Assembly (NCBI GenBank): GCA_012511355.1
Contig: JAAZGG010000136.1
Span: forward strand, 1-9,283
Source of the DNA: a bacterium
GTDB taxonomy: Bacteria; Bacillota_I; Bacilli_A; RFN20; UBA1709
DNA length: 9,283 nucleotides
Reading direction: 5' to 3'
Shown here: one piece after another, positions 6,101 to 9,283 of the stretch
How the letters are laid out: every line of letters begins with the position of its first letter
Numbering within the stretch: the first letter of the stretch is position 1
The notes under the pieces: generated by a model
Told to the model about the DNA's origin: nothing
The model's input: the letters and a program-made list of their open reading frames with translations, nothing else
Databases searched by the model: none
Program-made: the position numbers and the translations under genes

Positions 6101-9050
6101 CAGTCATGCGACAGTTAGAGCTAGAGAACATACAGCGTCGCTTTCGACAGAGCTTCGCGAAACGATTGAACGAGAGTTTGCAGAACGAAAGATTAATCTC
6201 TTAAGTTGTACAACGACTATGGAAATGGGGGTCGATTTAGGTGATTTGGAGGCTGTCGTTAACTTAAATGTGCCTCCTGGTATCGCAAATTATCAGCAAC
6301 GCACAGGGCGAGCAGGTCGAAGAGCTCAAGCGGCACCTTTTTGCGTCACCATTGCTAGAAACACACAATTTGATCAGGCGGTTATACGTGATTTTCCAGG
6401 GTATTTAGAGTCTGTTCCAGCTACTCCATTTATTCACCTTGAGAATACCGAACTATTTAAACGTCACCAGTTTTCTATATTGTTGTCACATTATTTGAGA
6501 GAGAAAATATCAGATCTAAATATTAATGCTCCTTCTTTGAAACATTTTTTTGGTGATAGTTTTATTAGAGCTGAATTGATTAAATTTATAGAAGAGGTTG
6601 AGCAGTGGTTTGAAACTGACAATGGACAGAAAGCCTTAAGTGAAGCAGAAGGGTTATGCAATCATTTACCTAGTGAAATACAGGAAATTGGGTTAAAGGG
6701 GTCGTGCTTAAGTGGTTCGTTCCTATCTACATTGCGAGAATTTGCAGAAGAAATTTGTGAAAGGTTTACAAACTACAATACAAAAGCGGATGATGCTGCC
6801 AAGAAAAAAGAATATAGAGTAGCGAGTTATTGGCAGAAAATGTCTAAAGACTTTATGGATCAATTATTGGTTAATCAGCTATCTCGTCGTGGGTTTATCC
6901 CAACATATAGCTTTCCTGTTCACTCTCTAAGTCTTGAAGTACTAAGGGAGTTTGGAAAGGTTAACTATGGTGCCGAGTCCGATATTGTTCTTTCAAGAGA
7001 CGCATCACTTGGTATTAGTGAGTATGCACCAGGTGCAGAAGTTATTGCTAATGGACGTATTTGGGAGAGCGTAGGTTTAGCGCATTATCCAAAGGACTTT
7101 ATGCCTGAACGTTGGTATGTTGCATGTCAAGAGTGTTTCAATGTTGATATAGGAGATGATAAGGACGATATTTCTCCTGCTTGTAGTAACTGTGGTTCAA
7201 CAGACGATCGTCTTAAACGTAAGTTTATTGAACCACGAGGTTTCGTGACTAGCTCGGATAAGCGTAAAGGTAAAGATCCTGGTAGTAATAGACGTCGAGC
7301 TAATATAGCGGATGAGGCTAGGTTGATTGCAGCCCCGAGAAATGAGCACTTTGATGAGACTGAGTTGCCATTTATTTCCACTGCTTTGCTTAGAGCTAAA
7401 GGTGGTGATGAGTCAAGTTTAAAGGGGACGCTTTTCATCGCTAATCGCGGCCAACATGGTCGAGGATATTATCGATGCTATTTCTGTAATTATTGTGAGT
7501 CTTTGAACCCTAATGATAAAAGGAAAAAGATAAATCATACAGATCCATACAATGGGACTAAATGCAAAAACGAAAAAATTTCATTGTTTGGAATTGATTT
7601 AGTCCATCAATTTGATACGGATGTTCGTTTATTGCGTCTACTTCCTCGTCTGCCGGATCCTGAGAACATTGACACCTCGTTGAGAAACTTTAATGAGAGA
7701 TTAGCTAGGACTATTTCTGAAGCTATACGTTTAGCCGTGACTCACTTATTGATGCTTCAACCAGGTGAGATCCGTGCTACTTATAGGTTATATGGTGGGT
7801 TTGGAAATCGTTTAGACGTTATTTTGTATGATAATGTCCCTGGTGGAGCTGGTTATTGTGTACGTCTTGGTACAGCAGAATATTCTTATAGTCGATTAAT
7901 TGAATTAGCTATAACACAGCTAGATTGTAAGGATGATTGTGAATCAGGTTGCCGCGTATGTTTATGCGATTATGGAAATCAACGCTACTGGGACACCTTT
8001 GAAAGAGTCGCGGCGTTAAATTGGTTTAAAACCTTACAAGACACTCATCAAGGTGTGAGTGTTGCAGTAGGTTTTGAGCGTTGGGATAAACCTAGTCATT
8101 CGGGGCTAGCTGAGAAATTAGCAGATAGTAATGAAATTAATCTTATCGCACGTAATTTAGTGGGTTCAAACGGGTATTCTGAGGAGGCATTAAGCCTACT
8201 TGTTAAGTGGTTACAAGAACAAAAAAGTATCAATATTTACTTGATTAACAAGCTGGAAAATAAACCGAAAGCTAAAGAATCATTGCTCGTTTACCGTGAG
8301 CTGCATCCTTATGCATTAGAGGGTTCGCTTAAAGTTTTTGAGTTATCGGACAATTTTAAAAATTACTGGGAAAATTTGCCTAGAATTTACGGTGATTTAA
8401 AACTAAATGCAACGCAAATCAGGCAACATTTTTCTAATCAGCCTTTACTTGAAAAGCTCATAGCTAATCCAGCAGATATTGGGACAATCGATGATGAACT
8501 TTTAGATGATTTAAATTCTATAGCTCAAGATTCTAGCCAATATTCAATGGATGTTTTTCAAGAGGGTGCTAATCTAAACGTGTGGAAATTGAATGAGGGT
8601 GAATCACGTCCATTAAAAGAAATCTTTTTACCTTTAATTGATAGATATATAAAAGAGATTGAGATCAAAGACTTTAGCTGTGCTTCAGAGCAAAGTGAAG
8701 AAGCTCTCGAGGCTTTTCTTGGGTTTCTAATAGACAATGCTCAATCCATTGAGGAACTTAAACTTCATTGTAGTGAATATAGAGGTAGTGATGGTAGTGT
8801 AGAATTTTATCTCGATATAAAAAACCGTTTAAGTATACTTATAAATAATCTGGGCTATGAAAAATTTGATGTCAATGTTTTGCCTTTTAATAAAGGAAGG
8901 ACTTCTATTCAGGATAGCGAAATTAGTATTATTACTATCGATCAGGATGGTTGCGAAATGAACCATAAGTATTTCTTAAGTAATGGAATCGACTCGTTAA
9001 TAAATCAACGATCATCAATAAGCATTAACTATCTTTGTTTTGAAAGTTAA
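3156..9050 (+). CDS. druE: Giant SF2 helicase with MZB/DUF1998 region, probable DruE
   Basis: A 1964-aa predicted ATP-dependent nucleic-acid helicase/translocase, numbered here from the ATG at 3156. RecA lobe 1 holds a Q-motif-like LHLHQER (90-96), Walker A ATGTGSGKTE (K118), YPMNALANDQ, ITNYAMLEHLL, the DEIH box (262-265) and GTSAS (296-300). Lobe 2 holds SFSDNRQDAA (676-685), TTTMEMGVDLG (about 1019-1029) and QQRTGRAGRR (1047-1056). Five cysteine groups suggest zinc sites: C518/521/539/619/622, C934/937/949/954, C1324/1327/1343/1346, C1441/1444/1447/1470 and C1591/1595/1599/1602/1604. The last follows YDNVPGGAGYC (1558-1568), the hallmark of the MZB/DUF1998 region of MrfA-like and DrmB/DruE proteins. 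An acidic run (DEEDEIDIETD, from 564) interrupts the first zinc region. Residues about 1640-1964 form an extra alpha/beta extension. All core ATPase motifs are intact, so the enzyme should be active. Size plus this domain order best fits DruE; a DISARM helicase is less likely because no methyltransferase, drmB or drmC is adjacent. It is probably cytoplasmic and acts with the upstream protein in anti-phage defence. Confidence 0.87.
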   Translation: MKDTNPIDLVDDLKVVLQRYVATTLPISRNYPRLAQEFKEILSEQTLVNGPYVEALPDFEKGCSLESLLVKNGGYIHDAFENLPDIKRKLHLHQERALELASRDGKSLLVATGTGSGKTETFLYPIVDQILSEQNRDQPGVRALLIYPMNALANDQLYYRVAPLLARYLKEYGLTFGRYTGQIKANVKRDEEESRLLNNTKLMEELGNPDQIPKNWLLTRDEMLNNPPDILITNYAMLEHLLLLPKNERLFVTSALRFIVLDEIHTYRGSQATEVAYLLRKLKNRLKLERPLQVFGTSASLAEGEDADIKLKEFGKSLFGEDVHEIVRGRRIAHHKLQVDEPSTFSLSVNEWCRVGEILEELFSASNVAPTIEQWNGLLKSKGFSRDELMCQNEDTIQKFFVNRFSQNNEIKQVAKELDDGKIQRFHDLALKVFDFNEEVSPTNEDKYLALSSVIRLGMIARIDSGSFPLLPGRYHLAVNSLEGVAILPANDKEGWSKVKATNVYKDELGIYYPLLTCRKCGQPYIEGFESKGKTLSNCPSNERGKKEDRRVFWLGTPVSHVNDEEDEIDIETDVSSTNEKYWLNVITGELGQTENAIPLYSVQTQLDELDNAHYVKKCPACGGTSSNNQREVITRMHPGNEALGSVVTQRVLEALPPSVIDHYDPRPAQGRNLLSFSDNRQDAAFFAPYFERTAGLVSLRSAIRQVIKDKTSPMTLFQMTESIYKYWQKDGKQAITLNSSGEIVAEHQEVLDVLQGAIANEVCTPGGRRNSVEALGVLHVTYDKTRLKDLLDKVKTFWPKQLPSDDESILSLIHFLLESIRRVRALSKFGDVALSDKFVWGIYSGHRSFDLEGGDEQVQFKWVPSGKRNNRRTWYLVEQLKLQRDEAIAFLKKFWEAAVRPPINFLEAHKPGFALNGDLIRYENGEKVNLYVCGNCGLLQQHVLLNKCTAFSCRGDVKQITDDEREIFRQNNHYLASYDEDSHATVRAREHTASLSTELRETIEREFAERKINLLSCTTTMEMGVDLGDLEAVVNLNVPPGIANYQQRTGRAGRRAQAAPFCVTIARNTQFDQAVIRDFPGYLESVPATPFIHLENTELFKRHQFSILLSHYLREKISDLNINAPSLKHFFGDSFIRAELIKFIEEVEQWFETDNGQKALSEAEGLCNHLPSEIQEIGLKGSCLSGSFLSTLREFAEEICERFTNYNTKADDAAKKKEYRVASYWQKMSKDFMDQLLVNQLSRRGFIPTYSFPVHSLSLEVLREFGKVNYGAESDIVLSRDASLGISEYAPGAEVIANGRIWESVGLAHYPKDFMPERWYVACQECFNVDIGDDKDDISPACSNCGSTDDRLKRKFIEPRGFVTSSDKRKGKDPGSNRRRANIADEARLIAAPRNEHFDETELPFISTALLRAKGGDESSLKGTLFIANRGQHGRGYYRCYFCNYCESLNPNDKRKKINHTDPYNGTKCKNEKISLFGIDLVHQFDTDVRLLRLLPRLPDPENIDTSLRNFNERLARTISEAIRLAVTHLLMLQPGEIRATYRLYGGFGNRLDVILYDNVPGGAGYCVRLGTAEYSYSRLIELAITQLDCKDDCESGCRVCLCDYGNQRYWDTFERVAALNWFKTLQDTHQGVSVAVGFERWDKPSHSGLAEKLADSNEINLIARNLVGSNGYSEEALSLLVKWLQEQKSINIYLINKLENKPKAKESLLVYRELHPYALEGSLKVFELSDNFKNYWENLPRIYGDLKLNATQIRQHFSNQPLLEKLIANPADIGTIDDELLDDLNSIAQDSSQYSMDVFQEGANLNVWKLNEGESRPLKEIFLPLIDRYIKEIEIKDFSCASEQSEEALEAFLGFLIDNAQSIEELKLHCSEYRGSDGSVEFYLDIKNRLSILINNLGYEKFDVNVLPFNKGRTSIQDSEISIITIDQDGCEMNHKYFLSNGIDSLINQRSSISINYLCFES

Positions 9051-9143
9051 AAGATATCGGTTAATATAATTATGCTCGAAGAGTCAGAGGCAGCTTAAAC
9101 AAGTTCTTAGTATTATTGGTTAGTATCTTAGTGAGTAAATGAG

Positions 9144-9169
9144 GGGGCGTTGAGATACGCTCCTTTTTT
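9144..9169 (+). terminator. Rho-independent terminator of the two-gene operon
   Basis: GGGGCGT (9144-9150) pairs with ACGCTCC (9157-9163) in a 7-bp stem with one G-U pair and a six-base loop, followed by six T residues (9164-9169). It lies about 94 bases after the helicase stop codon. The opposite strand has no T-run after the stem, so it should work only for rightward transcription. The bases between the stop codon and this hairpin (9051-9143) hold no gene or other element that I can see. Confidence 0.85.
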
Positions 9170-9207
9170 GTGTGCTTCAGAATTAGCGATTTGTAGCAAT
9201 ATTTAAC

Positions 9208-9236
9208 TTGGTTTAAGTCTTAATCTATGTTATATA
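9208..9236 (+). promoter_or_regulatory. Candidate sigma-70 promoter for the gene to the right
   Basis: A TTGGTT (9208-9213) is separated by 17 bases from TATATA (9231-9236). This is optimal spacing with a fair match to TTGACA/TATAAT, placed just after the operon terminator and pointing right. Because AT-rich DNA gives chance matches, the -10 could instead be TATATT at 9233. It would drive a gene starting at or beyond the window edge. Confidence 0.5.
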
Positions 9237-9257
9237 TTAGTTATGTCTAATATATAA
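9230..9257. promoter_or_regulatory. Perfect inverted repeat overlapping the -10, probable operator
   Basis: TTATATATTAG (9230-9240) and CTAATATATAA (9247-9257) are perfect reverse complements separated by TTATGT. Arms of 11 bp with centres 17 bp apart suit a dimeric DNA-binding regulator. The left arm covers the candidate -10 hexamer, so binding would block transcription of the downstream gene. With no T-run after it and only A/T-rich arms, it does not look like a terminator. The regulator is not in the window; it may be the next gene, regulating itself. Confidence 0.55.
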
Positions 9258-9272
9258 ATCACAACCAGAAAT

Positions 9273-9276
9273 GAGG
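9273..9276 (+). promoter_or_regulatory. Possible Shine-Dalgarno of a gene starting at the window edge
   Basis: GAGG (9273-9276) is followed by TCAATC and a final A at 9283. If the next bases are TG, an ATG would stand six bases after the GAGG, a standard spacing, and about 25 bases after the palindrome. The ATG at 9271 is an alternative start but has no good ribosome binding site. The start itself is outside the window, so this is a weak call. Confidence 0.3.
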
Positions 9277-9283
9277 TCAATCA

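Noticed and set aside
7127..7438. Minus-strand 103-codon frame inside the helicase gene
   Set aside because: It is opposite conserved cysteine-rich coding sequence; the peptide is rich in Ser and Leu, as expected of an antisense shadow.
125..9050. DISARM or BREX assignment for the helicase pair
   Set aside because: There is no DNA methyltransferase, no separate DUF1998 gene (drmB), no PLD gene (drmC) and no pglZ or brxC homologue in the window. The helicase and DUF1998 parts are fused in one protein of about 2000 residues, which fits DruE better.
9072..9098. Mini-ORF (MLEESEAA) after the helicase stop
   Set aside because: It has eight codons, no ribosome binding site and lies just before the terminator; it is consistent with chance.
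9051..9283. tRNA gene, attachment site or CRISPR repeats in the right flank
   Set aside because: No cloverleaf, GTTCRANNC loop or regularly spaced repeats can be seen; the only repeats are the terminator hairpin and the operator-like palindrome.

Overview
The window is AT-rich and carries two very large, co-directional genes, with the end of an insertion sequence on the left and a short regulatory stretch on the right. The IS3-family end, the codon choice and the Shine-Dalgarno and terminator style suggest an accessory (defence-island-like) region of a gammaproteobacterium. A marine genus such as Vibrio or Shewanella is possible, but this is an impression from base composition and IS type and cannot be proved from this window.

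Layout: (1) 1-122 is the right end of an IS3-family element: the last 26 codons of the transposase, then a terminal inverted repeat whose outer end is CGGTTCA at 122. (2) 125-3154 encodes a 1009-aa protein with no domain I recognise. Its ATG lies two bases outside the IS end. (3) 3156-9050 encodes a 1964-aa superfamily 2 helicase with a full Walker A/DEIH/QRTGRAGRR motif set, five cysteine clusters, an MZB/DUF1998-type segment and a C-terminal alpha/beta extension. It starts one base after the upstream stop codon. (4) 9144-9169 is a rho-independent terminator closing the two-gene operon. (5) 9208-9283 looks like the control region of a further gene: a promoter-like -35/-10 pair, a perfect inverted repeat over the -10, and a Shine-Dalgarno-like GAGG just before the window ends.

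The pair of an approximately 1000-aa protein without known domains and an approximately 2000-aa DUF1998 helicase fits the published two-gene anti-phage system Druantia type III (DruH + DruE). The system would therefore not be new as a class. The unusual points are the IS placed exactly at the druH start, which may alter its expression or have removed upstream sequence; the largely uncharacterised DruH; the apparent PLD/MIT_C-like tail on DruE; and the operator-like palindrome just downstream. By inference from the family, DruE is the ATP-driven nucleic-acid motor and DruH an obligate partner, but no biochemical role for DruH can be read from the sequence.
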